From positions 1 through 5,315 of the forward strand of contig JAGVHJ010000420.1 in NCBI GenBank assembly GCA_020056645.1: 5,315 bases of DNA, given 5' to 3'. The notes beneath the pieces were generated by a model. The model did no database searches and was not told the DNA's origin. It saw nothing but the letters and a program-made list of their open reading frames with translations. The stretch comes from Desulfobacterales bacterium. GTDB lineage: Bacteria; Desulfobacterota; Desulfobacteria; Desulfobacterales; JAHIVH01. The position numbers were made by a program, and so were the translations under genes. Positions 1-5,315 of the stretch are shown here, piece after piece. Positions within the stretch are counted from its first letter, which is position 1; the number at the start of each line of letters is the position of its first letter.

Positions 1-447
1 GCTTTTGATCAGTTCGACCACGGCCCGGCTCGAAAACTTGTTGGCGAACCCTTTGATCGGATCGATCCTCGATAGTTTGGGCTCAATGGCCTGCCAGGAA
101 ATTTCAAACCCCACCTGCATGAAATTGGAGGCAAGACCAGCGAGAATAAGGGTGACGAAAACCGGGGCCAGAATGATCAGGATCTCTTTTTCAAGATGAT
201 ACATCAGATTCATGCAATAGGATACATTCATGGCCGGAATCTTTTTGAACAAAAACATATCGCGCATGATGGCTTCTATATGGCCATACATGAAGGCCGC
301 GAATACGTAAATGATTAGAACCCCTGACAGGACAACCAGAACCGAAGGGACCTCGATGCTTTTCCCGACCTGCCCCTCTTCGCGGGCTTTCTGAAGTTTC
401 CTGGGAGTCGCCTCCTCGGTCTTTTCCCCAAAACTATCTTCTGGCAT
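1..447 (-). CDS. flhB: FlhB, flagellar type III export switch protein (5' part; runs off the window)
   Basis: Only the first 149 residues are present and the frame is open to base 1. FlhB is an inner-membrane part of the flagellar export gate. Its cytoplasmic domain switches export from rod/hook to filament substrates after self-cleavage at an NPTH site, which would lie beyond the window. The N-terminus EKTEEATPRKLQKAREEGQV (residues 8-27) is the family hallmark. Membrane segments are visible at about 33-57 and 88-110, followed by the conserved linker PKLSRIDPIKGF (123-134) before the third segment. The ATG at 447 has a strong AGGAGG five bases upstream (453-458). It follows fliR after 37 bases. 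The family call is secure from the N-terminus. Whether the C-terminal domain and its cleavage site are intact cannot be seen. Confidence 0.96.
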   Translation of the reverse strand, partial: MPEDSFGEKTEEATPRKLQKAREEGQVGKSIEVPSVLVVLSGVLIIYVFAAFMYGHIEAIMRDMFLFKKIPAMNVSYCMNLMYHLEKEILIILAPVFVTLILAGLASNFMQVGFEISWQAIEPKLSRIDPIKGFANKFSSRAVVELIKS

Positions 448-484
448 CAATCCCTCCTCTCATCGATTTCCCCTTTTAAACCCT

Positions 485-1273
485 CTAACCGCCCGCGATC
501 CACACGAGAAGGGAAGAAAGAAGCGCGTAGAAATGTTCCACGTAGCCCCGGGTCATCAGCAAAATGATTTTCAGTGAAAAGGCGAAAATAAAGAGGCCTG
601 CGGAAATTTTTATGGGAAAGGCAACGATCATCACATTCATGGTCGGAGCGAACTTGGCCATAATGCCGAAGGCCACATCCACAAAAAGAAGGGCCGCCAA
701 GGTCGGCGCGGTGATCTTGATCCCTATCACGAACATCTCCGCCGTCAAATAGATGATCTGGTGCAGCAGCCCTTCCTTGAGCATGAAGAGTCCCGGCTGA
801 ACCACCCTGAAGCTCTCCACCAGGGCGGAAAAAAGGATATGATGACCGTCCAAAAGAAGGAAGATCACCAGCACCACCCAGTACCCGATCTGATCGATGA
901 TGGAGACATTGCTTCCAGACTGGGGGTCGATGACGCTGATCATGGAGAACCCCATCTGAAATCCGATCAGCTCTCCGGCCATCTGGACGGCTCCAAAAAA
1001 AATGCGGACGGAAAGGCCCAGCGTCAAGCCGACCATGACCTCGCAAAAGAGCATCATCCCCGTATGCGCCATACTAACAGGAAAAAAGGCCGGGTCCATT
1101 TTAATGACCGGAAAAAGAAGAAAGGTGACGATGAGGGAGAAACCCGCCTTGGCCAGGTTGGGGAGCATGGGGTTTCCGAAAATAGGAAAGAGAAAAAGCA
1201 CCACGCTCACCCGCATGAGGATCAGCAGAAACGCCTTGAATTCATCGGGGTTTAAAATGGTGAGCGATTCCAC
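485..1273 (-). CDS. fliR: FliR, flagellar export gate membrane protein
   Basis: This 262-residue polytopic inner-membrane protein, normal length for the family, is a single-copy part of the FliP-FliQ-FliR export gate core. Hydrophobic segments lie at about 12-32, 40-58, 70-98, 130-150, 175-205 and 212-242. Family hallmarks are GFQMGFSMISVIDPQSG (residues 104-120), a GHH motif at 143-145, and the C-terminal run from GIMAKFAP through NVMIVAFPIKI (203-223). The start is GTG at 1273. The frame is open further upstream but has no usable start codon there, and the ATG at 1280 is in another frame. The ribosome site is weak: the nearest AAGG is about 12 bases upstream. Initiation may therefore depend on coupling to fliQ, which ends 28 bases before. 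flhB follows after 37 bases. Confidence 0.96.
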   Translation of the reverse strand: MESLTILNPDEFKAFLLILMRVSVVLFLFPIFGNPMLPNLAKAGFSLIVTFLLFPVIKMDPAFFPVSMAHTGMMLFCEVMVGLTLGLSVRIFFGAVQMAGELIGFQMGFSMISVIDPQSGSNVSIIDQIGYWVVLVIFLLLDGHHILFSALVESFRVVQPGLFMLKEGLLHQIIYLTAEMFVIGIKITAPTLAALLFVDVAFGIMAKFAPTMNVMIVAFPIKISAGLFIFAFSLKIILLMTRGYVEHFYALLSSLLVWIAGG

Positions 1274-1301
1274 GGGCCATCTTCGCCTTTCACGGGTAAA
1301 C

Positions 1302-1571
1302 CTACCGGATATAAAGGGGAATATCCAAAATCAACTTTTCCGTATACCGGATCATCTTTTCAAGCATCCAGGGCGCGAAGACAAGAAGCCCCAGGAAAAC
1401 AGCGAGAATTTTTGGCACAAACATGAGGGTCATTTCCTGAATCGACGTGACCGCTTGAAAAATACTCACCAACAACCCCACGATCAACCCCAGTCCCAGC
1501 ATGGGAAGGGAGAGAAGGATGGTGAGGATGATCGCCTCTTTTGCGAAACTCACAATAAATTCTGGAGTCAT
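1302..1571 (-). CDS. fliQ: FliQ, flagellar export gate small membrane protein
   Basis: FliQ is a small hairpin membrane protein that packs in several copies around FliP and FliR to form the export gate. The 89-residue length is exactly typical. Two hydrophobic helices are seen at about 14-38 and 52-75. Between them is the conserved FliQ loop, FQAVTSIQEMTLMFVPKI (residues 38-55), which identifies the family clearly. The ATG at 1571 is preceded by AAGGAAGGACT, a good ribosome site. The gene lies 30 bases after fliP and 28 before fliR, in the standard P-Q-R order. Nothing is missing or odd. Injectisome SctS homologues look similar, but the surrounding flagellar genes settle the identity. Confidence 0.97.
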   Translation of the reverse strand: MTPEFIVSFAKEAIILTILLSLPMLGLGLIVGLLVSIFQAVTSIQEMTLMFVPKILAVFLGLLVFAPWMLEKMIRYTEKLILDIPLYIR

Positions 1572-1601
1572 AGTCCTTCCTTTATCATTGGCCGCCCCCC
1601 C

Positions 1602-2408
1602 TCAATACATGCCGAAACTCTTCACAAGAGAGCCTATGAGGAGGTTCCACCCGTCCACCAGCACAAAAAGCATCAGCTTGAAGGGCAGAGATATCATGAC
1701 CGGCGGAAGCATCATCATGCCCATGGCCAGAAGAACGCTCGCCACCACCATATCGATGATCAAAAAAGGAACATAGATCATGAATCCCACAATAAAAGAG
1801 GTCTTGAGCTCACTGATCACAAAGGCGGGAATCAAGGAAAGGAGGGTGACATCCTCCGTGTTTCTGGGTCTGCCCGCCTGGGAAATTTTAACAAAGAGGG
1901 AGAGATCCCGCTCCCGGGTGTTCAGCATTAAAAATTTTTTAACCGGGGCCTCCGCCTTTTGAAAGGCCTCCTTATAAGAGATCTTGCGGTCAATATAAGG
2001 AGAGAGGGCATCCTGATAAACATCCTGCCATACCGGTTTCATAATAAAAAAGGTAACAAAGAGGGCAAGCCCCACGATCACTTGGTTGGGCGGGCTCGTC
2101 TGGGTTCCCAGGGCCTGGCGGAGAAAATGGAAAACGATAACCAGCCGGGTGAACGGGGTCATGAGGATCATGATGGCCGGGGCCAGGGAGAGGATGGTCA
2201 AGAGGGCGATGATCTCAAGGACCGCCACCACATCCTCCGGTCCTCCCGCAGGTTCCACCCCCAGCTTGATGGATGGGATGGGGAAATCCGCGCCCAAGGC
2301 TGGCTTCTGAAACAAGGAAAGAACGCCAAACAACACCATGCCGACCATGGCCCACCGCATCAGCAACGCGCTTTTTGTCTGGATAACCGGCCGGAGCTTA
2401 TTTCCCAT
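1602..2408 (-). CDS. fliP: FliP, flagellar export gate core protein
   Basis: FliP is the main pore subunit of the flagellar export gate in the inner membrane. The 268-residue product begins with a positively charged stretch, a hydrophobic core (about 17-33) and a likely signal-peptidase site after ALGA (37-40), as usual for FliP. Hallmarks are LAPAIMILMTPFTRLVIVFH (75-94), the QALGTQTSPPNQV stretch (98-110), PAFVISELKTSFIVGF (194-209), and the methionine-rich AMGMMMLPP (228-236) that lines the closed pore in studied homologues. I place the start at ATG 2408, because GGAGGT (2416-2421) sits seven bases before it. A GTG at 2417 would add three residues but lies inside that ribosome site. The gene overlaps the end of fliO by 11 bases, implying coupled translation. 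Confidence 0.97.
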   Translation of the reverse strand: MGNKLRPVIQTKSALLMRWAMVGMVLFGVLSLFQKPALGADFPIPSIKLGVEPAGGPEDVVAVLEIIALLTILSLAPAIMILMTPFTRLVIVFHFLRQALGTQTSPPNQVIVGLALFVTFFIMKPVWQDVYQDALSPYIDRKISYKEAFQKAEAPVKKFLMLNTRERDLSLFVKISQAGRPRNTEDVTLLSLIPAFVISELKTSFIVGFMIYVPFLIIDMVVASVLLAMGMMMLPPVMISLPFKLMLFVLVDGWNLLIGSLVKSFGMY

Positions 2409-2817
2409 GATCCGCACCTCCCCCCATGCGCTTGCCCCCCTTTTGAAGAGCCGTTGATAGTAAGGTTTTAAATCCCTTCTTTTCCCGATCCTCCATCATC
2501 CCTGTTTCCGGAATATCTTCCCGGTTCAGAATGGCCAGCGCGTTGATGGTCTGTGGCGTTACGCCCAGAAGAATCCGCTCTCCCGATACATCGATAAGCA
2601 CCACCTTTTCCCTGGGAGCCAAATGGTAGGAGGCGATCATCCGGATCGGATTCTTTCCTGAAAGCGATCTTCCCCCCTGGAGCGAATAGCGCCTGACAAG
2701 GTATAAAACCACCAAGAGCAGGGCGACGACCAGGCTCAACATTCCGGCTGTTTTGATGAATATCATCCAGACATCGGGGTCGGACGGCGCTATGGGTGGC
2801 GTGGCGATCGGATTCAT
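2398..2817 (-). CDS. fliO: FliO, flagellar export gate assembly protein
   Basis: FliO is a poorly conserved inner-membrane protein that helps FliP oligomerise and is not itself part of the final gate. The 139-residue product has a short proline-rich N-terminus, one membrane helix at about 18-42 followed by RR, and a small cytoplasmic domain. That domain carries the recognisable FliO pattern: YHLAPREKVVLIDVSGERILLGVT (residues 64-87) then a hydrophobic INAL. The tail (104-139) is charged and glycine-rich and probably disordered. The ATG at 2817 has AAGGAG five bases upstream. The last codons, including a run of three glycines, also encode the ribosome site of fliP, which starts before the fliO stop. 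Position between fliN and fliP supports the call, since sequence alone is weaker here than for its neighbours. Confidence 0.92.
   Translation of the reverse strand: MNPIATPPIAPSDPDVWMIFIKTAGMLSLVVALLLVVLYLVRRYSLQGGRSLSGKNPIRMIASYHLAPREKVVLIDVSGERILLGVTPQTINALAILNREDIPETGMMEDREKKGFKTLLSTALQKGGKRMGGGADHGK
2416..2421 (-). promoter_or_regulatory. Ribosome binding site of fliP, inside fliO
   Basis: GGAGGT lies seven bases before ATG 2408 and is encoded by the glycine codons near the end of fliO. It decides the fliP start in favour of this ATG over the GTG at 2417, which overlaps the site itself. Ribosomes ending fliO would melt this region, giving coupled translation. Confidence 0.8.
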
Positions 2818-2879
2818 CTTGCTCCTTTATCAGGACCCGTTAATGGGGAATCGTTTTCAAAAAAGCGATCACGGCCCGA

Positions 2880-3278
2880 TTAACTCCCGGCAAGGCTTCT
2901 CACCCGCTCCATGGGGGTGATGATGTCGGTGAGACGAACGCCGAACTTCTCGTTCACGACCACGACCTCGCCTCTGGCCACGAGCTTCCGGTTGATATAG
3001 ACCTCCAGGGGCTCTCCGGCAAGCTTGTCAAGCTCCACGATGGAGCCCTGGCTTAACCCCAGAAGATCAATCACGAGCATCTTGCTCCTTCCCAGCTCCA
3101 CGGAGAGCTCAAGGGGAATATCCAGAATAAACCCGATGTCGCCGGTGGTTTCGGAAACCTCTCCATCGCCCCCGTCCCCACCGGACTCGGGCGAATTGTC
3201 GTTTCCATTGGCGCCCATCGCTCCTGACTGGCCGTTTTTCAGATCATCTTTTTGTCTGCTACCGGATTTACTTTCCAT
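2880..3278 (-). CDS. fliN: FliN, flagellar C-ring switch protein
   Basis: FliN forms the lower part of the cytoplasmic C-ring, working with FliM in torque and direction switching and in docking the FliH-FliI export ATPase. The 132-residue product has a C-terminal SpoA (surface presentation) domain at about 47-122. It contains ILDIPLELSVELGRSK (51-66), GSIVELDKLAGEPLEVYIN (78-96) and the hallmark ARGEVVVVNEKFGVRLTDII (101-120). The first 46 residues are low-complexity, rich in Gly, Asp, Asn and Ser, and look like a flexible leader. It is not the longer FliY form with a CheC-like phosphatase domain. The ATG at 3278 lies ten bases after the fliM stop with only a GAGAG-type ribosome site, so coupling to fliM is likely. 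Confidence 0.97.
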   Translation of the reverse strand: MESKSGSRQKDDLKNGQSGAMGANGNDNSPESGGDGGDGEVSETTGDIGFILDIPLELSVELGRSKMLVIDLLGLSQGSIVELDKLAGEPLEVYINRKLVARGEVVVVNEKFGVRLTDIITPMERVRSLAGS

Positions 3279-3288
3279 GGCGTGTCTC

Positions 3289-4269
3289 TCATTTTGTAAC
3301 GAGTTTTTTCATTATCTTAAAGGCCTGGAATCCTCTCTGGATACCGGCCACCCCCCTCAACTTGGGCATGTTTTCGATCAACCCCACCAGATGCTCATCC
3401 GCGTCCTGATCCAACTGAATCACATCACCTGGTTTCAAATGCACCAACCGCTCGCCGGTGATCTCCGTTGTTCCCAAAACCACCTTGAGGTTGACCGTGG
3501 ATTCGAGGATGATCTCTTTCAGACGGTTCTGCCAAGTCAGGTCGATATCTTCCGTTTCCGCCTGGAACCCAGCGGAGAGCTTGCCCCTTAAAGGCTCAAT
3601 CATCGCATAGGGGAGGCAGACGATGAGGGTTCCCGCGGATTGCTCCAGCTCCACCTCAAACCGGGTGACGATCACCAGGTCGGTGGGCAAAACGATCGCC
3701 GCGAACTGGGGATTCACCTCCGAGCGAACCAGAGTGGTTTTCACCGGCTCCACCGGAGCCCAGGCGGTCTCCAGGTCCCTGAGGCACGCCAGAACCACCT
3801 TCCTCACCATGACCTCTTCGATGGAGGTGAACTCCCGGCCCTCGATCCGCGCCTTTCCCGTCCCTTTACCGCCGAAAAAGGTGTCGATCAGGTTGAATAC
3901 GAGCTGACTTTCGAGAACGATCAGGGCATGGCCCCTTAAAGGCTCCATGCGAAAAACATGAAGGCTGGTGGGAACCGGAAGGCTTCTCCCGAACTCGGAA
4001 AACTTCAAAGTATCCAATGATTCCGAACTGATATCGACGGTTGTGTGAAGAAGGGTCGACATGCTGGTCCGCACCTCCCTGGCAAACCGTTCGTTGATGA
4101 TATCGAGGGTCGGCATCCGGCCCCGGATAACCTTATCCTGACTGGTAAAATCGTAGAGGGTGATATCACCGGACGCCTCATCGGGCTCATCCGGTTCGAT
4201 TTCGACCTTTCCCGCGCTGAGTCCCGATAAGAGACTATCGACCTCTTCCTGTGATAGAATTTCACTCAT
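3289..4269 (-). CDS. fliM: FliM, flagellar motor switch protein
   Basis: FliM is the middle layer of the C-ring. It contacts FliG, binds phosphorylated CheY and pairs with FliN to set rotation direction. The 326-residue length is normal. Residues 1-17 (MSEILSQEEVDSLLSGL) match the CheY-phosphate binding helix, with EVDSLL replacing the usual EIDALL. The middle CheC-like domain spans about 45-230 and contains the conserved GGKGTG loop (133-138). A C-terminal SpoA domain (about 250-325) ends in MPKLRGVAGIQRGFQAFKI (301-319), typical of the family. The start is ATG 4269, because an in-frame TGA lies three codons upstream and the CheY motif must begin here. No clear ribosome site precedes it. The 95-base gap after fliL is the widest within the operon. 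Confidence 0.98.
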   Translation of the reverse strand: MSEILSQEEVDSLLSGLSAGKVEIEPDEPDEASGDITLYDFTSQDKVIRGRMPTLDIINERFAREVRTSMSTLLHTTVDISSESLDTLKFSEFGRSLPVPTSLHVFRMEPLRGHALIVLESQLVFNLIDTFFGGKGTGKARIEGREFTSIEEVMVRKVVLACLRDLETAWAPVEPVKTTLVRSEVNPQFAAIVLPTDLVIVTRFEVELEQSAGTLIVCLPYAMIEPLRGKLSAGFQAETEDIDLTWQNRLKEIILESTVNLKVVLGTTEITGERLVHLKPGDVIQLDQDADEHLVGLIENMPKLRGVAGIQRGFQAFKIMKKLVTK

Positions 4270-4364
4270 GATGAATCACTGCATCCGGATCGTCTGAAAC
4301 GGTTTCGTTTTCTACTGCTTGAACCATCGCCGATCAAAGCGGGGTTCAGGCCGGCCCCTATTCC
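4270..4364 (-). other. fliL-fliM intergenic gap with a short palindrome
   Basis: This 95-base stretch is the longest gap inside the operon. It holds a perfect odd-centred inverted repeat, GAAAC-g-GTTTC, at 4296-4306. It has no T-run that would make it an intrinsic terminator and no convincing -10/-35 pair. A reading frame of 18 codons (4312-4368) starts in an ATGA overlap with the fliL stop, but has no sign of being a gene. Confidence 0.5.
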
Positions 4365-4937
4365 TCATATGACAAAAAATTCGGTGAAATAGAGATTTTT
4401 AATCTTCCCGCTTTTAAGGAAGGCGTTTACCGCCATGATCAACTCAGTCTTCAGGGCGATCTTGCTATCCACCTCCTGAAGGCCCGAGGGCCGCCTTGCT
4501 TGAAAAAGCGGCGTAAGAGCCTCTCGGAGCTCTTCCTGTCGCTTCTCGATCTCCTCTTTCACGCTGGCTGACTCAGCCTCAAGGGAGAGCGTCACCCGAA
4601 AAACCCATTCTCCCATACTGTCCTTGAGCGGTATCTTGAAAGGCGCCAGAGCCACCATGTTTTTGAGGGCAGGGTCCTCTTCAATGACAATGACTTCGGC
4701 ATGGGGAGGAGCCTCTTCTTCAGAATGCGCCTCATGAGATTTTCCCGCCTTCCATTTCCAAAAGAGAACGCCCGCGCCGCCAAGAATCAACAGAAAAATC
4801 AAAATCCCTATGATGAGAAAGAGCCTCTTTTTTTTCGAGCTTTTTCCCTCGTCGCCCCCCGGCTTCCCAGAGAGGCTCCCGGCATCTGCCCCACCTGGCT
4901 CCGGATTTCCCGATTGCGTTCCTCCCTTTTTCGCCAC
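4365..4937 (-). CDS. fliL: FliL, flagellar basal-body/stator-associated protein
   Basis: FliL is a single-pass inner-membrane protein that surrounds or supports the MotA-MotB stators and helps motor output. The 190-residue product has a Gly/Ser/Lys-rich cytoplasmic leader (1-37), a KKKR positive patch, one membrane helix at about 38-60, an acidic and histidine-bearing linker (67-88), and a periplasmic FliL domain. The end of that domain matches the family signature: NAFLKSGKIKNLYFTEFFVI (residues 171-190). A stretch at 124-145 is rich in Glu and Lys and probably helical. The start is GTG 4937, six bases after GAGGAG. It is the first gene of the operon, about 30 bases downstream of the predicted sigma-54 start site, with fliM following after 95 bases. 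Confidence 0.95.
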   Translation of the reverse strand: MAKKGGTQSGNPEPGGADAGSLSGKPGGDEGKSSKKKRLFLIIGILIFLLILGGAGVLFWKWKAGKSHEAHSEEEAPPHAEVIVIEEDPALKNMVALAPFKIPLKDSMGEWVFRVTLSLEAESASVKEEIEKRQEELREALTPLFQARRPSGLQEVDSKIALKTELIMAVNAFLKSGKIKNLYFTEFFVI

Positions 4938-4943
4938 CCCGTT

Positions 4944-4949
4944 CTCCTC
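4944..4949 (-). promoter_or_regulatory. Ribosome binding site of fliL
   Basis: GAGGAG is followed six bases later by the GTG at 4937. It supports GTG as the real start of fliL, there being no in-frame ATG nearby. Confidence 0.8.
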
Positions 4950-4978
4950 GCGCTTATTTTTTATCTACGGCCTTGCTT

Positions 4979-4995
4979 AGCAAGCTTTATGCCAG
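4979..4995 (-). promoter_or_regulatory. Sigma-54 (RpoN) -24/-12 promoter of the fliL operon
   Basis: Read on the minus strand this is CTGGCATAAAGCTTGCT, against the consensus YTGGCACGRNNNTTGCW. The invariant GG (4993-4992) and GC (4981-4980) are spaced exactly as required, and only the last base of TGGCAC and the G after it differ. Counting 12 bases on from the GC puts transcription start near 4968, giving a leader of about 30 bases that contains the fliL ribosome site. Sigma-54 control with an enhancer-binding activator is common for middle flagellar genes in deltaproteobacteria and other polar flagellates. The motif is seen directly; activity is inferred. Confidence 0.82.
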
Positions 4996-5093
4996 CCATT
5001 TAGTATAGATGCCTCAAGGGTAATGTCTCACTATATCAGCAAGATGAATTATGGAATTCTCAATGAAAAGAGAGCCGGTGACGCCTGTTGGTC

Positions 5094-5139
5094 GTCAAAA
5101 CCGCTTTGAACCGCCTTATCTTTGACGGGTGATTTTGAC
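5094..5139. repeat. Inverted GTCAAAA / TTTTGAC pair with an internal TTTGAC copy
   Basis: GTCAAAA (5094-5100) and TTTTGAC (5133-5139) form a 7-base inverted pair around 32 bases, which contain a further TTTGAC (5121-5126) and a near copy, CTTTGAA (5104-5110). The cluster lies about 126-171 bases upstream of the predicted sigma-54 start. It is a candidate activator site, not a proven one. Confidence 0.45.
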
Positions 5140-5262
5140 AGGACGGTCCTTGTTATAAATAGAGGGGGGATGGGCCTCAAGCCGGCGCCTCTGTCAACCT
5201 GGTAAGCACTCTCGTTCAGGGGAACCGCATGTAGGATTCGCCTTGACGGCCCTGCCGGGAGC

Positions 5263-5281
5263 CAACCTTTTGAAAAGGTTG
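5263..5281. repeat. Inverted repeat (9-bp arms) upstream of the operon
   Basis: AACCTTTT-g-AAAAGGTT is a perfect inverted repeat, extended by one further C-G pair on the outside. In the operon direction the nearby T-run (from 5300 to 5292) comes before it rather than after it, and on the plus strand it is followed by an A-run. It therefore does not have the form of an intrinsic terminator in either direction. It could be a protein binding site or part of a dispersed repeat. Confidence 0.7.
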
Positions 5282-5315
5282 CCAAACATGGTAAAAAAAA
5301 GTTCTATAAACACCA

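Larger units (their letters stand above)
4996..5315. other. Non-coding upstream region with TTGAC words and palindromes
   Basis: I find no gene I can support in these 320 bases. The region holds five TTGAC words on either strand (5094-5098 minus, 5122-5126 plus, 5135-5139 plus, 5193-5197 minus, 5243-5247 plus), against about 0.3 expected by chance over the 155 bases they span. It also has several inverted repeats. The part at about 5090-5140 lies where activators of sigma-54 promoters often bind, roughly 125-170 bases upstream of the predicted start. I checked for the conserved cores of common riboswitches, including cyclic-di-GMP-I, cobalamin and TPP, and saw none. Confidence 0.5.

Noticed and set aside
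447..1046. 199-codon minus-strand frame inside fliR
   Set aside because: It is a frame shadow of fliR, with Arg/Gly/His-rich composition and no family features.
1002..1931. 309-codon plus-strand frame across fliR, fliQ and fliP
   Set aside because: It runs antisense through three clear genes and is full of His, Lys and Gln, as expected from the complement of hydrophobic membrane codons.
3025..3591. 188-codon plus-strand frame opposite fliN and fliM
   Set aside because: It is antisense to two well-supported genes, has low-complexity Ser/Pro content and no ribosome site.
4328..4335. GCCGATCA, resembling a sigma-28 -10 element
   Set aside because: It points antisense to the operon and has no TAAA-type -35 at the proper distance.
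4312..4368. 18-codon frame overlapping the fliL stop by ATGA
   Set aside because: It is short, Arg-rich and without family features. It is mentioned only as a possible coupling frame, not annotated as a gene.
5135..5163. TTGACA followed by TATAAA on the plus strand, as a sigma-70 promoter
   Set aside because: The spacing between the two is about 13 bases, too short for a normal promoter, and no gene is seen just downstream.
5247..5266. TGGCTCCCGGCAGGG as a second sigma-54 site on the minus strand
   Set aside because: The -12 GC is not at the required spacing; the bases there are GG.
5049..5285. 78-codon minus-strand open frame upstream of fliL, starting at TTG
   Set aside because: It has a TTG start next to a T-run, no ribosome site, no recognisable domain, and composition like structured non-coding DNA. 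I treat it as chance, though a database match would change this.

Overview
The window holds a flagellar operon read entirely from the minus strand. In transcription order, high to low coordinates, it is fliL, fliM, fliN, fliO, fliP, fliQ, fliR and the first 149 codons of flhB, which runs off the left edge. All eight are recognised from family hallmarks in the translated proteins, and none shows a frameshift or internal stop. The organism is a motile Gram-negative-type bacterium. The gene order, sequence style and a good sigma-54 (RpoN) -24/-12 promoter just upstream of fliL fit a deltaproteobacterium (Desulfobacterota, sulfate-reducer-like), but that placement is inference.

Layout: positions about 4996-5315 are non-coding, rich in short palindromes and TTGAC words, and not assigned to a known element. 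A sigma-54 promoter lies at 4979-4995, with a predicted start site near 4968. fliL (4365-4937) is followed by a 95-base gap and then fliM and fliN, which together encode rotor/C-ring parts. After 62 bases come fliO, fliP, fliQ, fliR and flhB, which encode the flagellar type III export gate. fliO and fliP overlap, and the remaining gaps are 28-37 bases, so the block is probably one transcript with some translational coupling.

How the genes work together: FliP, FliQ and FliR form the export gate in the inner membrane, FliO helps FliP assemble, and FlhB joins the gate and controls substrate choice. FliM and FliN build the C-ring that generates torque, sets rotation direction and docks export cargo. 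FliL sits beside the stators at the motor. FliM keeps a CheY-phosphate binding motif at its N-terminus, so the motor is probably under chemotactic control.

This is a conventional operon and I do not see a new biological system in it. The parts least explained by known features are the 320 bases upstream of the sigma-54 promoter and the fliL-fliM gap.
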